Below, in pieces: positions 24,784-34,047 of a stretch of DNA of 64,000 nt. Where the stretch lies: the NCBI RefSeq assembly GCF_049856175.1, contig NZ_JBNDNA010000014.1:12486-76485 (forward strand). The letters are read 5' to 3'. The DNA comes from JB111 sp049856175 (GTDB lineage Bacteria; Actinomycetota; Actinomycetes; Actinomycetales; Actinomycetaceae). The position numbers and the translations under genes were made by a program. The notes under the pieces were generated by a model. It did no database searches. It was not told the origin of the DNA and saw only the letters and a list, made by a program, of their open reading frames with translations. The stretch's first letter is position 1, and every line of letters begins with the position of its first letter.

Positions 24784-25320
24784 TCAGCTGGCCGGGGCGA
24801 GCGTGGCGCGCGCGGCGGGTGTGAGGTCCGGCGAGACCTGCTCGAGGATCGCGCGGTCGACCATCTGGTCCGCCGCCTCCTCGTCGATCTCGAGACCGAT
24901 CGCGAGCTCGCTGACCAGCGGGAGGAGTGCGTCCCGCATGAGCGTGCGCTCGCCGAAGGAGATCCCGGGCTCCTCCTCGCGGCGACGCAGGTCCCGCACG
25001 ACCTCGGCCACCTTGAGCAGGTCGCCCGTGGCGACCCGGTCCTGCGCCGACTTCATCCGACGCGACCAGACCTTCTCGAACGGGAGGGACTCGGCCACGA
25101 GGACCTCGAAGATCGTCCCGATCCGGTCCAGATCCATCACGTCACGGACGCCGACCTCGTCGAGCATGTCGACCGGGACCGCCACTGTGAGGTCCTGACC
25201 GAGGACCTGGAGACGCGCGTAGGACACCTTGGCGCCCTTGACCGTGCGCGTGAAGACCGTGTCGACGGTGCTGGGTCCGTGGTGGGGGTGGACGACGGTC
25301 TGACCGGGAACGACGGGCAT
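24784..25320 (-). CDS. carD: CarD-family RNA polymerase-binding regulator
   Basis: A 178-residue CarD/CdnL protein. The N-terminal ~65 residues ('VPGQTVVHPHHGPSTVDTVFTRTVKGAKVSYARLQV') form the Tudor-like RNA polymerase beta-subunit-interacting domain. The helical C-terminal domain contains the DNA-fork Trp in 'LPFEKVWSRRMKSAQDRVATGDL'. In actinobacteria CarD stabilises open promoter complexes, including at rRNA promoters. ATG 25320 has CAGAGGAGATCC upstream. The usual neighbours ispD/ispF are absent here, so this could be a second CarD-like paralogue. Confidence 0.85.
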   Translation of the reverse strand: MPVVPGQTVVHPHHGPSTVDTVFTRTVKGAKVSYARLQVLGQDLTVAVPVDMLDEVGVRDVMDLDRIGTIFEVLVAESLPFEKVWSRRMKSAQDRVATGDLLKVAEVVRDLRRREEEPGISFGERTLMRDALLPLVSELAIGLEIDEEAADQMVDRAILEQVSPDLTPAARATLAPAS

Positions 25321-25554
25321 GGATCTCCTCTGCTCGGGACGACCGATCCGGCCGCCCGCTCGCGCGGCGGTCGTCCCGACGGCGGCACAGGCACTCGGCG
25401 CACGTGAGGACATGGGCACGAAAGCCTCGACGAGGCGTCCGAAACCCACGGACCTGGAGACTGATTATCGCACGGATCCGCGGAAAATGCCAGTGTGATG
25501 TCGTCCGCTACCCGGTGACGAGGTGCGCGCGCCGGGCACTGGCAGGCTGGGGGC

Positions 25555-25989
25555 ATGGCGGACGCGAAGATGTACATCGTCAACCACGAGTGGGCGGGCG
25601 CCGGTCCGGAGCCGTGGGACGAGACCTCGATCGTCACCCTGCGGGCCGACCTCGTCCCGTCCTCGGGCGACGACGCGGTGTGGTCGGCGATCCGTGACTG
25701 GTGGTCCGGCTCGCTGGAGCGCGCCGAGAGCGACTCGCCGGTCGCCTACGAGGGCGGGTGCGTCGTGCCCCGCCCGGTGCGCGACGGGAACGTCGTCACC
25801 GTGCTCCTGCGCTCGCGCGGGGAGGCGGCGTTCGACGAGATCGCCGGGTTCGCCGCGTGGGTGCACAGGCTCGCGACCGTGGCCGACCCCGAGGTGGGTA
25901 TTACCTGGACCGAGCTCCCGCACACCAACGCCGGCGGCGAGGAGGCGGCTCTCGCCGTGCTCCACGGGCCCGCCGGACCGACGGTCTGA
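25555..25989 (+). CDS. Conserved hypothetical protein
   Basis: A 144-residue soluble acidic protein ('MYIVNHEWAGAGPEPWDETSIVTLRADLVPSSGDDAVW') of alternating strands and helices. No motif I recognise. The codon pattern (GC-rich third positions throughout) supports coding. A CAGGCT box lies six bases before ATG 25555, like the leaderless genes of this window. The 222 bases after it (25990-26211) hold no gene I can support apart from the TetR promoter. Confidence 0.65.
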   Translation: MADAKMYIVNHEWAGAGPEPWDETSIVTLRADLVPSSGDDAVWSAIRDWWSGSLERAESDSPVAYEGGCVVPRPVRDGNVVTVLLRSRGEAAFDEIAGFAAWVHRLATVADPEVGITWTELPHTNAGGEEAALAVLHGPAGPTV

Positions 25990-26198
25990 TCCGTCGTGCG
26001 GCGCTCCGCCGCCGGGCCGGCGTCCGGGCCGGTGCTCGGCCCTCGTGGGTAGGCATGCTCGAACAGCTGGTCGACCGGGTCGGACCGCCTCTCGGGGGGC
26101 CGTCCGGCGGGTGCGCATTTGTGCAGAACTCCGGCCGTAACGCCTGTCTTCTTTATCTCGATCGTCGGGCGCGTGACTCAAACGGCGCTGCATGTACT

Positions 26199-26211
26199 TA
26201 CAGTGTGTGGC
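26199..26211 (+). promoter_or_regulatory. Leaderless -10 box of the TetR gene
   Basis: TACAGT (26199-26204) is seven bases before ATG 26212. A convincing -35 and a clean dyad are not visible. The local sequence (26140-26200) is less GC-rich than its surroundings, as expected of a promoter. Confidence 0.45.
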
Positions 26212-26859
26212 ATGGCTAGACAGCGCACGTACGACGACACCCTGCGGGACCGCCTGATCGACGAGGCGGCCCAGGTCATCGCCGACCACGGGGTCCAGGC
26301 ACTGTCCGTGCGCGACGTCGCGATGCGTGCCGGGACGACGACCAACGCCATCTACACGTTCTTCGGTAGCCGCGGCTCCCTGGTGGCCGAGGTCGTGGCC
26401 AAGGCCGATCAGTCCTTCGTCCAGGCCCACCGCGAGGCTGCCGGCGAGGGCGCCGACCTGCTCGACCTGTACCGGATCGGCAAGGCCTACGTCACGTGGG
26501 CGGTCGAGTTCCCCACGATGTACGTCATCCTCACCGACCGGGCGGGGGCCCGGCTCGACCCGCCGCCGTGGGCGCCGCACATCGAGCACGGCTCCTCGGA
26601 TGAGGGCGCCCCCATCGTGCGCACCGTCGCCCGGCTCATGGCCGAGGGCGTACTCACGGCGGGCGACCCGGTGCTCGTCAGCACGTACCTGTGGGCCGGC
26701 GTGCACGGGTACGTCGAGATCCTGCGCATGCTCGACGGCCAGGAGCCCGCGGGCTACGACCTCGTCGAGTACCTGCACGCGCTCATCGCCCCGTGGGTCG
26801 CCCACGACGCCGACGGGCACCCGGTCGTCGATCTCGACGAGGTCGGCCGCGGGGTCTGA
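26212..26859 (+). CDS. TetR/AcrR-family regulator with TetR_C_33-like ligand domain
   Basis: A 215-residue regulator. The HTH is 'LRDRLIDEAAQVIADHGVQALSVRDVAMRAGTTTNAIYTFFGSRGSLVAEV', and the C-terminal domain ('YRIGKAYVTWAVEFPTMYVILTDRAG...GVHGYVEILRML') is of the WHG type (TetR_C_13/33-like). The target is not obvious: the downstream ZIP gene is convergent, so this regulator may act elsewhere or only on itself. Confidence 0.88.
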   Translation: MARQRTYDDTLRDRLIDEAAQVIADHGVQALSVRDVAMRAGTTTNAIYTFFGSRGSLVAEVVAKADQSFVQAHREAAGEGADLLDLYRIGKAYVTWAVEFPTMYVILTDRAGARLDPPPWAPHIEHGSSDEGAPIVRTVARLMAEGVLTAGDPVLVSTYLWAGVHGYVEILRMLDGQEPAGYDLVEYLHALIAPWVAHDADGHPVVDLDEVGRGV

Positions 26860-26892
26860 CGACCTCCCGCGAACCCCGGGCGGACGAGGGCC

Positions 26893-27693
26893 TCAGGACA
26901 GCAGCAGCAGGCTGAGGGCCATCACCGCCATGCCGGCCAGGAGGCCGTAGATCGACCGGTGGTGGTGCCCGTACGCCTCGGCCGTGGGCAGCAGCTCGTC
27001 CAGCGAGATGAACACCATGACGCCGGCGACCGCGGCCAGCGCCAGCCCCGTGACCGTGGGCGTGAGGAACGGGGCGAGCAGGAGGTAGCCGAGCACGGCG
27101 CCCGCCGGCTCCGCGAGACCGGCGAGGAACGCCCACCGCAGTGCGGTGCGCCGCGAGCCGGTCGCACGTCGGATCGGCACGGCCACGGCGATGCCCTCGG
27201 GAACGTTGTGGATGGCGATCGCCACCGCCACTGGGATGCCGATCTCCGGATGCTCGAGCGCGGTGATGAACGTGGCGAATCCCTCGGGGAAGTTGTGCAT
27301 GCCGATGGCCACGGCGGTCAGCATGCCCATGCGCAGCAGCGCGCGCGCCTCACGGTCGGCCGCGTCACGCTGGGTCGGCGGCACCTCGTGCGGGTTCGCC
27401 GGGCCCGGGACGAACCGGTCGATGAGGCCGATGACCGCGATGCCCCCGAAGAATCCGGCCGTCGTCGTCCAGGCCGCCTGCTCCGCACCGAGCACCTCGC
27501 CGATCTGCCTGCCCGCCTCGGGCAGGATCTCGACGAACGACACGTAGATCATCACGCCCGCGGAGAAGCCCAGCGCGGTCGACAGGAACCGGTCCGAGAC
27601 GGGCCGGCGCGACATCGCGACCAGCGCGCCGAGCGTGGTCGAAAGTCCGGCGCCGAGCGTCAGCAGGAAGGCGAGCACCGCACCCTCGGGCAC
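26893..27693 (-). CDS. zupT: ZIP-family metal transporter (ZupT-like)
   Basis: A 266-residue, eight-helix transporter. The metal-binding helices IV and V carry 'MHNFPEGFATFITALEHPEIG' and 'IAIHNVPEGIAVAVPIRRATGS', the HNxPEG signatures of ZupT/ZIP proteins. 'LSTALGFSAGVMIYVSFVEILPEA' is the conserved helix II-III stretch. It should import Zn2+ and other divalent metals. GTG 27693 has a GGAGG site upstream. It is convergent with the TetR gene. Confidence 0.9.
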   Translation of the reverse strand: MPEGAVLAFLLTLGAGLSTTLGALVAMSRRPVSDRFLSTALGFSAGVMIYVSFVEILPEAGRQIGEVLGAEQAAWTTTAGFFGGIAVIGLIDRFVPGPANPHEVPPTQRDAADREARALLRMGMLTAVAIGMHNFPEGFATFITALEHPEIGIPVAVAIAIHNVPEGIAVAVPIRRATGSRRTALRWAFLAGLAEPAGAVLGYLLLAPFLTPTVTGLALAAVAGVMVFISLDELLPTAEAYGHHHRSIYGLLAGMAVMALSLLLLS

Positions 27694-27873
27694 CGTCCAC
27701 CTCCTTCGGGTCCGTTGCGGCGCCAGTCGTGCCTTCGTCGTGCGGGCGGGCCCCGCCCCGGGGGCGCTCCGGACAGGGTAGGCGCGTGACGAGGCGTGCG
27801 ACGCCACGGGCGCGCCGCACGCCCCCCCGGCTACGCTCGGGCCTGCACGCCCGGCCGACGAGGAGCAGCGCAC

Positions 27874-28308
27874 ATGACCCACGACAACCCGTACGCGCGC
27901 CACGACGGCCCCGGCGGGCCGGACCGACCCGGGGCGGCGGGCGGTGGCGGTCCGAGCTCGGACGAGCGGACGTTCGCGATCATCGCGCACCTGTCCGCGC
28001 TGGCGGCGATCCTGCTCTCCGTCGGGTGGCTGACCTTCGTCGGTCCGCTCATCGTGTGGTTGGTCCTGCGCGAGCGCGGCCCGCTCGTGCGGGCGGCGTC
28101 GGCAGGTGCCTTCAACTTCGCGATCGGCATCACGATCCTCGGCATCATCGCCTGGATCTGCTTCTTCACGATCCTGCTGATCCCCGTGGCGATCGTGCTG
28201 TGGATCGTCGCCTTCATCGCGCAGATCTGGTGCTCGATCCGCGGGGCGCTCGCGGCGTCGCGCGGCGAGTACTTCTCCTACCCGTTCCAGGTGCGCATCC
28301 TCAGCTGA
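27874..28308 (+). CDS. DUF4870-family membrane protein
   Basis: A 144-residue protein with a disordered Gly/Pro-rich N-terminus and a DUF4870 core: 'ERTFAIIAHLSALAAILLSVGWLTFVGPLIVWLVLRERGPLVRAASAGAFNFAIGITILG', three to four helices, ending in a short cytosolic segment. Function of the family is unknown. ATG 27874 has AGGAG at a proper distance. It is divergent from zupT. Confidence 0.85.
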   Translation: MTHDNPYARHDGPGGPDRPGAAGGGGPSSDERTFAIIAHLSALAAILLSVGWLTFVGPLIVWLVLRERGPLVRAASAGAFNFAIGITILGIIAWICFFTILLIPVAIVLWIVAFIAQIWCSIRGALAASRGEYFSYPFQVRILS

Positions 28309-28517
28309 CTCGGCCGGCCCCCGGCGGGCACGTTCTCGCAAGTCAGCGCGGTTACGAGAAGATAACGAAAGAAACTCAGATGTCCCCGGGATGCGCGCGG
28401 GCCGGAGCGGACATGGTTACAGTGCGCCTCAACCGCGGAGAACAACGACCCGTTCGCGCGGACAGACGGCTGGTCAGGCCACCCCCGTGGCGGTGACCAC
28501 CATCCCGAGGAGGAACA
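28309..28517 (+). promoter_or_regulatory. Promoter/leader region of the peptide-type ABC importer
   Basis: This 209-base region holds no gene. It is AT-richer near 28350-28380 (GTTACGAGAAGATAACG, with GTTA/TAAC and TTCTCG/CGAGAA inverted arms) and has a TACAGT -10-like box at 28418-28423. The leader ends in AGGAGG (28508-28513) five bases before the TTG start of the lipoprotein gene. The exact promoter is uncertain. Confidence 0.35.
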
Positions 28518-30452
28518 TTGAAGATCCGGCGCTTCACCGGGCTCGTCGCGGCTTCCGCCGCCACCGCCCTGGTCCTGGCCGCGTGCGGAGGGTCGTCCGA
28601 CGAGGACGACAACGGCGGCGACGACGACACCACCCAGACCGACGGAGCGGGCGGCGACGACCCTGACGCCCCCGACGACGACCCGGACGCCGGCGGCGAC
28701 GCCGCGGGCCTCAACGAGTCGACGCAGATCAGCCTCGGCTGGAACCAGCACTTCTACGAGTACAACGACAACACCTCGACCGGCAACGCCACGGCCAACG
28801 CCAACATCCTCTACCTGATGAACGACCGTTTCGCGTACTTCGACGAGAACCTCGAGTTCGTGCGCAACGAGGACTTCGGCACGATGGAGCTCGCCGAGGA
28901 CGAGGTCACGGTGACCTGGACGATCGCCGACGGCGTGACCTGGTCCGACGGCACGCCCGTCAGCGCGGTCGACGTGCTCCTGCAGTGGGCCGCCACCTCC
29001 GGGCACCTCAACACGGTCGAGGAGGAGCTCGACGAGGAGGGTGAGGTCACCAACCAGGAGGAGGTCGACGCCGGCGTCTTCTTCAACGGCACCTCGCCGA
29101 CGGTCGCCTACTTCCAGCCGACCCCGGAGATCTCGGACGACTACACCACGCTCACCGCGGAGCTGAGCGAGCCCTTCGCCGACTGGGAGTTCCAGCTCGC
29201 ATCGGGCTTCATCCCCGCCCACGTCGTCGCCATGCGCGCGCTCGACATCGACGACCCGCAGGAGGCGCTCGACACCCTCGTCGAGGCCATCCAGACCAAC
29301 GACGCCGAGGTGCTCGCCCCGGTCTCGACCTTCTGGAACGAGGGCTTCCAGTTCGACGGGACGCTGCCGGACGACGAGCTGCTCTACCTGTCCAACGGCC
29401 CGTACCTGCTCTCGGAGATCAGCGGCGAGGAGTACGTCGTCCTCACCGCCAACCCCGACTACACCGGTGCGAACCAGGCGGCCTTCGAGACCGTGACGGT
29501 GCGCTTCAACGGCGACCCGAACGCTCTCGTCGACGCCATGGAGAACCAGGAGATCGCGGTCGTCTCGCCCCAGCCCACCTCCGACCTGCTCACGCGCGTC
29601 GAGGGTCTCGGCGAGCCGTACACCTTCAGCCAGGAGGACACGGCGACCTATGAGCACGTGGACCTCGCCCAGAACAACGAGGGCCCGTTCGACCCGGCCA
29701 CCTACGGGGGCGACGAGGAGACCGCGCGCAACGTCCGTGAGGCGTTCCTGCGCGTCATCCCGCGCCAGGACATCCTCGACCAGCTCGTCATCCCGCTCAA
29801 CCCTGACGCCCAGATCCGCAACAGCCAGACGCAGGTCCCCGGCTCGCCGAACTACGACGCGATCGTCGAGGCCAACGGGATGACGTCCTACGACGAGCCG
29901 GACGTCGAGCTGGCGACCCAGCTCCTCGAGGAGGCCGGCGTCGAGACGCCGATCGAGGTGCGGTTCATGTACGACACCGCGAACACGCGGCGGTCGAACA
30001 CGTTCCAGCTGCTCGCCTCGGCGTACGAGGAGTCCGGCCTGTTCACGCTCGTCGACGCGGGCTCGACCGACTGGGGCTCGCTCCTGTCCGACACCAACGT
30101 CTACGACGCGGCCCTGTTCGGCTGGCAGTCCACCTCGACGGGTGCGACGAACGCCCAGGCGAGCTTCTACACGGACGGCATCAACAACTTCTACGGGTAC
30201 TCCAACCCCGAGGTCGACGCGCTGTGGGACCAGATCGCCGTCGCGGTCGACACCGACGAGCAGGCCGAGCTGCTCGGCCAGATGGAGGCCCACCTCGTCG
30301 AGGACGCCTTCGGCCTGGTGCTCTACCAGCACCCCGGCCTGACGGCGTGGAACAGCGACGTGGTCGAGGAGATCACGCCGATCACCATGTCCCCGACCAT
30401 CTTCTGGAACTTCTGGGAGTGGACCCCGGGCGGCGCCGCTGCGGCGAGCTGA
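28518..30452 (+). CDS. ABC importer solute-binding lipoprotein, oligopeptide/nickel family (SBP_bac_5)
   Basis: A 644-residue lipoprotein. The signal peptide ends in lipobox LAAC with Cys23, followed by an Asp/Gly-rich linker (residues ~25-70). The rest is a cluster C (family 5) binding protein: 'VTWTIADGVTWSDGTPVSAVDVLLQW' is the family's recognition region and 'FLRVIPRQDILDQLVIPLNPDAQI' the hinge-type stretch. It starts with TTG after a perfect AGGAGG site. It delivers peptides or a similar solute to the permeases encoded next. The hairpin downstream would let it be made in excess. Confidence 0.92.
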   Translation: MKIRRFTGLVAASAATALVLAACGGSSDEDDNGGDDDTTQTDGAGGDDPDAPDDDPDAGGDAAGLNESTQISLGWNQHFYEYNDNTSTGNATANANILYLMNDRFAYFDENLEFVRNEDFGTMELAEDEVTVTWTIADGVTWSDGTPVSAVDVLLQWAATSGHLNTVEEELDEEGEVTNQEEVDAGVFFNGTSPTVAYFQPTPEISDDYTTLTAELSEPFADWEFQLASGFIPAHVVAMRALDIDDPQEALDTLVEAIQTNDAEVLAPVSTFWNEGFQFDGTLPDDELLYLSNGPYLLSEISGEEYVVLTANPDYTGANQAAFETVTVRFNGDPNALVDAMENQEIAVVSPQPTSDLLTRVEGLGEPYTFSQEDTATYEHVDLAQNNEGPFDPATYGGDEETARNVREAFLRVIPRQDILDQLVIPLNPDAQIRNSQTQVPGSPNYDAIVEANGMTSYDEPDVELATQLLEEAGVETPIEVRFMYDTANTRRSNTFQLLASAYEESGLFTLVDAGSTDWGSLLSDTNVYDAALFGWQSTSTGATNAQASFYTDGINNFYGYSNPEVDALWDQIAVAVDTDEQAELLGQMEAHLVEDAFGLVLYQHPGLTAWNSDVVEEITPITMSPTIFWNFWEWTPGGAAAAS

Positions 30453-30480
30453 CCTGAGCCGTCACGCCTGACGGGCCGAC

Positions 30481-30514
30481 GAGAGGCGCCGGGACCCCGG
30501 TTCCGGCGCCTCTC
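30481..30514 (+). terminator. Strong hairpin between lipoprotein and permease genes (partial terminator)
   Basis: GAGAGGCGCCGG (30481-30492) and CCGGCGCCTCTC (30503-30514) form a perfect 12-bp stem with a 10-nt loop. It follows the binding-protein gene and precedes the permease by 95 bases. Such hairpins inside ABC operons typically stop most transcription or stabilise the upstream mRNA, giving more binding protein than permease. Confidence 0.65.
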
Positions 30515-30609
30515 GCGCGCCCGGAAGACACTCCGACGAACGCCGTTCTCCACCACAGCGCCGCGTGTAGGCTCCCAAGCCACATGCCCCAGCGAGAAGG
30601 TCTCACCAC

Positions 30610-32142
30610 ATGATCAGGTTCCTGGTTCGGCGGACAGCCACCGGGCTCGTCGTCCTGCTCGTCTCGAGCTTCCTCATGTTCGGCATGCTGTCGGTCTCGA
30701 TCAACCCGCTGCAGGATCTCGAGGAGTCGACGGCGCCGAACAAGGCCCAGCTCATCGCCCAGCGCATCCAGGAGCTCGAGCTCGACCGGCCGTGGATCGC
30801 CCGCTTCTGGGACTGGCTGACGGGCTTGCTCACCGGTGATCTCGGCGTCGCGTGGCGCAGCGGCCGGGCGGTCGAGTCCGTCATGGGCGACGCGCTCATC
30901 GACACGCTCCAGCTGGTCACCGCGGCGACCTTCCTCGCCATCGTCCTCGGCGTCGCCATCGGTATCGCCTCGGCGCTGCGCCAGTACTCGACCTTCGACT
31001 ACGTCATCACGCTCGCCTCGTTCGTGCTGTTCTCCCTCCCGTCGTTCTGGGTGGCGGTGCTGCTCAAGCAGGGCGGGGCGATCTGGTTCAACTCCTTCCT
31101 CGCCGAGCCCAACCTCAGCTACACGACGATCATCGTCGTCGGCCTGGTCACGGGCCTGTTCTGGTCCCTCGCCGTGGGCGGCGACGCGCTCCGGCGCCTC
31201 GTGGTCGCCGGCGTCGCGGCTGCCGCGTCGATCGCGATGTTCGCCTACCTCCAGGAGAGCGGGTGGTGGAGCGAGCCGCACATCTCGGGCGGCCTGTTCC
31301 TGCTCCTCTCGCTCGCCACGGCGATCGTCATCACCCTGCTGACCACGGGGCTGTCGAACCGTCGTGCGCTGCTCACCGGCGTCGCGGTCGTGGTGATCTT
31401 CCTGCTCCTCCACGGCTGGATCACCGAGGGCCTGTTCGTCGACCTCACCGACTCGATGACGTGGGGGATCATCGGCCTGTTCGTGCTCGGCGCGATCGCC
31501 CTCGGCATGGCGGTCGGTGCGGCGTTCCGGGGTCCCGACTGGGGGCAGTCGATGCGCGTCGGCGGCATGACCGGCGGCATCGTCATGGTCTTCCTCGTGC
31601 TCGACCGGTGCATGCAGGCCTGGCCCGCCTACTTCAACGCCAACGCGATCAGCGGCCGGCCCATCGCCACGATGGGCTCGGACACCCCGAACCTGGGCGG
31701 CAACTTCTGGATCCAGGCGATCGACATGTACACGCACCTGATCCTGCCGACCCTGGTGCTCATGCTCATCTCGTTCGCCCAGTACACGCGCTACTCGCGC
31801 GGATCGATGCTCGAGGTCCTCGGCCAGGACTACATGCGCACCGCCCGCGCCAAGGGCCTCAACGAGCGCACGGTGATCATGCGGCACGGATTCCGCAACA
31901 CGCTCATCCCGCTCGCGACGATCGCGCCGGTCGATGTCATCACGCTCTTCGGCGGCGCCATCATCACCGAGCAGATCTTCGGGCGTCCCGGGATGGGCCG
32001 ACTGTTCGTCGACTCCCTCAACGGTGCCGAGATGGACCCGCTCATGGCCTACATCGTGCTCACGGCGGCGCTGGCCGTGCTGGCGAACATCGTGGCCGAC
32101 ATGCTCTACGCCGCCCTCGACCCCCGGATCAGGCTCAGCTGA
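30610..32142 (+). CDS. ABC importer permease, DppB-like, with large extra membrane insert
   Basis: A 510-residue permease, far longer than the usual ~310-340 residues. The N-terminus ('MIRFLVRRTATGLVVLLVSSFLMFGML') and the C-terminal half ('THLILPTLVLMLISFAQYTRYSRGSMLEVLGQDYMRTARAKGLNERTVIMRHGFRNTLIPL', containing the EAA loop) are standard DppB. Between them, about residues 160-345, lies an insert with roughly five additional hydrophobic helices. The protein forms the membrane channel with the second permease and the double ATPase. ATG 30610 has GAGAAGG upstream. Confidence 0.9.
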   Translation: MIRFLVRRTATGLVVLLVSSFLMFGMLSVSINPLQDLEESTAPNKAQLIAQRIQELELDRPWIARFWDWLTGLLTGDLGVAWRSGRAVESVMGDALIDTLQLVTAATFLAIVLGVAIGIASALRQYSTFDYVITLASFVLFSLPSFWVAVLLKQGGAIWFNSFLAEPNLSYTTIIVVGLVTGLFWSLAVGGDALRRLVVAGVAAAASIAMFAYLQESGWWSEPHISGGLFLLLSLATAIVITLLTTGLSNRRALLTGVAVVVIFLLLHGWITEGLFVDLTDSMTWGIIGLFVLGAIALGMAVGAAFRGPDWGQSMRVGGMTGGIVMVFLVLDRCMQAWPAYFNANAISGRPIATMGSDTPNLGGNFWIQAIDMYTHLILPTLVLMLISFAQYTRYSRGSMLEVLGQDYMRTARAKGLNERTVIMRHGFRNTLIPLATIAPVDVITLFGGAIITEQIFGRPGMGRLFVDSLNGAEMDPLMAYIVLTAALAVLANIVADMLYAALDPRIRLS

Positions 32143-33347
32143 TGACTACTCCCAACCCGTCCGAGGTCCCCGACGAGTCGCGGTCGAGCCGTGAGGAGAA
32201 CGAGCTCGAGCTCCGCGACGTCGCCGGCCTCACGCAGGGCCAGATCGTCCGACGTCGGTTCTTCCGCCACGTCGGGGCCATGGCCTCGCTGGTCTACCTC
32301 GCGCTCGTCACCATCCTCGCCTTCACCTCCGTCGGATTCTTCGGGATCGACGGCTGGTGGAGGTGGGGGGCCAGGGACCGCAATCCGGAGGGCAACGTCA
32401 ACGAGCTCGGTGCGCCGACCCTCGAGGTGCTGCCCGAGAGCGGCGGCCTCGTCTCGTTCGGCCCCCACCCCTTCGGTCAGAACGAGATCGCCCAGGACCT
32501 CTTCGCCCAGGTCATGTACGGCATCCAGACCTCGCTGCTCGTCATGGCCATCATCGGCGTGATCGCCGCGGTGATCGGCGTGCTCGTCGGCGCGCTGGCC
32601 GGCTTCTTCCGAGGCTGGCTCGACAACCTGCTCATGCGGATGACGGACCTGGTCATCACGGTGCCGACGGTCGTGCTCGGTGCGGTGCTGGGCACGCTGC
32701 TGGGCAACCCGCACACGATGGACAACATCTACGGCATCCCGCTGTTCGGGACCGTGCTCGGGTGGATGTCGTTCCCCGTGCTCTTCGCGATCGTCCTCGG
32801 CCTGGTCCTGTGGACCGGCATGGCCCGACTGGTGCGCGGCGACTTCCTCGCCCTGCGCGAGCGTGAGTTCGTCGACGCCGCCCGGGTGGCGGGCGCCTCG
32901 AACGCTCGCATCATCTTCAAGCACATCCTGCCCAACGCGATCGGCGTGGTCATCGTCAACGCCACCCTGCTCATGGCGTCCGCCGTGCTGCTCGAGACGG
33001 CGCTGGCGTACCTGGGCTTCGGCATCCTCCCGCCGGACTACTCGCTCGGCTGGATCATCTCCGAGTACCAGGGTGCGTTCGCCACCCGGCCGTGGGCCTT
33101 CTGGTGGCCGGGCTTCTTCATCATCACCATCGCCCTGTCGATCAACTTCATCGGCGACGGCCTGCGGGACGCGTTCGACCCGCGGCAGCGCAGGAAGCCG
33201 TCGGCCGGCGCGATGCGCCGCGCCGCGCAGAAGTCGCAGGCGCGGAAGGACGAGCAGGTCGGCGCCACGAGCGGCGGCGCCGCGGCCGGCGTCACCGCGA
33301 CCGGTGGTACCGGGTCGGCCGGGACCGGGACGGGTGAGCAGGCATGA
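32142..33347 (+). CDS. ABC importer permease, DppC-like
   Basis: A 401-residue permease, overlapping the preceding stop (TGATG). Residues ~45-70 are helix 1 after a charged cytosolic tail; 'FGQNEIAQDLFAQVMYGIQTSLLVMAIIGVIAAVIG' is the DppC signature, and 'FLALREREFVDAARVAGASNARIIFKHILPN' the EAA coupling loop. An extra segment near residues 188-205 and a ~55-residue Ala/Gly/Thr-rich C-terminal tail make it longer than usual (~300). Partner of the DppB-like permease. Confidence 0.92.
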   Translation: MTTPNPSEVPDESRSSREENELELRDVAGLTQGQIVRRRFFRHVGAMASLVYLALVTILAFTSVGFFGIDGWWRWGARDRNPEGNVNELGAPTLEVLPESGGLVSFGPHPFGQNEIAQDLFAQVMYGIQTSLLVMAIIGVIAAVIGVLVGALAGFFRGWLDNLLMRMTDLVITVPTVVLGAVLGTLLGNPHTMDNIYGIPLFGTVLGWMSFPVLFAIVLGLVLWTGMARLVRGDFLALREREFVDAARVAGASNARIIFKHILPNAIGVVIVNATLLMASAVLLETALAYLGFGILPPDYSLGWIISEYQGAFATRPWAFWWPGFFIITIALSINFIGDGLRDAFDPRQRRKPSAGAMRRAAQKSQARKDEQVGATSGGAAAGVTATGGTGSAGTGTGEQA

Positions 33348-33364
33348 TCGCCGCGCGGGCCGGA

Positions 33365-33976
33365 TCAGCCGACGACCAGCGCCAGCACCACGAGCCCCGC
33401 GAGCGCGGCGAGCGGCGCCACGTTCCAGCTGCTCGTCACCGGGGGCACGGGCGCGTCCTGGCGCAGGTGGCCGTCGCGCCGCAGGGCGTCCCGACGTGCG
33501 GCGATGACCGAGGCGACGACCTCGGCGGTGCCGTAGCGCCGCTCGACGGGGGCGGCCCCCGCGTCCCGCACGGGCGTCTCGTCGCCGCCGGACCGGGCGT
33601 CGCCTGCCGGGTCGTCGCCGCGCCCGCGGCGCAGCCGACGTGCGGACGGCGACGGGGCGGGAACGGCCCACGAGCCGAATCGCCCGTCGTCGGTCACGAC
33701 GGTCAGCGACCAGCGCGACTCGACGTCACGCAGGGCCGGCCAGGGCACGTGGACGTCGCGCAGGAGGTCACGCACGCCGACCCCGCCGTCGGAGACCTCC
33801 ACCGCGGGACGCCACCACACGACGTACAGCACCAGAGCGGCGCATGCCGTCCACGCCAGCGGCGCCGGGCCGACGCCGTCGACGAGGATCATGACGGCCG
33901 CCAGGGCGCACACGACCCATCCGGCGACGGCGATCGGGCGGGCCGCGCGCGTACGGAAGACGAGGGTGGGTCGCAT
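33365..33976 (-). CDS. PH-like domain membrane protein, antisense within the ABC operon
   Basis: A 203-residue protein with two N-terminal transmembrane helices (about residues 13-50), a PH-like beta domain ('AVEVSDGGVGVRDLLRDVHVPWPALRDVESRWSLTVVTDDGRFGSWAVP'), a charged linker and a C-terminal helix. This is the common actinobacterial 'bacterial PH domain, bPH2/6-like' membrane architecture of unknown function. It lies on the opposite strand between the permease and ATPase genes, and its transcript would be antisense to any operon mRNA. Confidence 0.75.
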   Translation of the reverse strand: MRPTLVFRTRAARPIAVAGWVVCALAAVMILVDGVGPAPLAWTACAALVLYVVWWRPAVEVSDGGVGVRDLLRDVHVPWPALRDVESRWSLTVVTDDGRFGSWAVPAPSPSARRLRRGRGDDPAGDARSGGDETPVRDAGAAPVERRYGTAEVVASVIAARRDALRRDGHLRQDAPVPPVTSSWNVAPLAALAGLVVLALVVG

Positions 33977-34047
33977 CCGTCGATCCTCCCACCCGGGCAC
34001 GGCACCGCCACCGACCCGCTCGCCGGCACGACCCTGAGGATGAGCAC

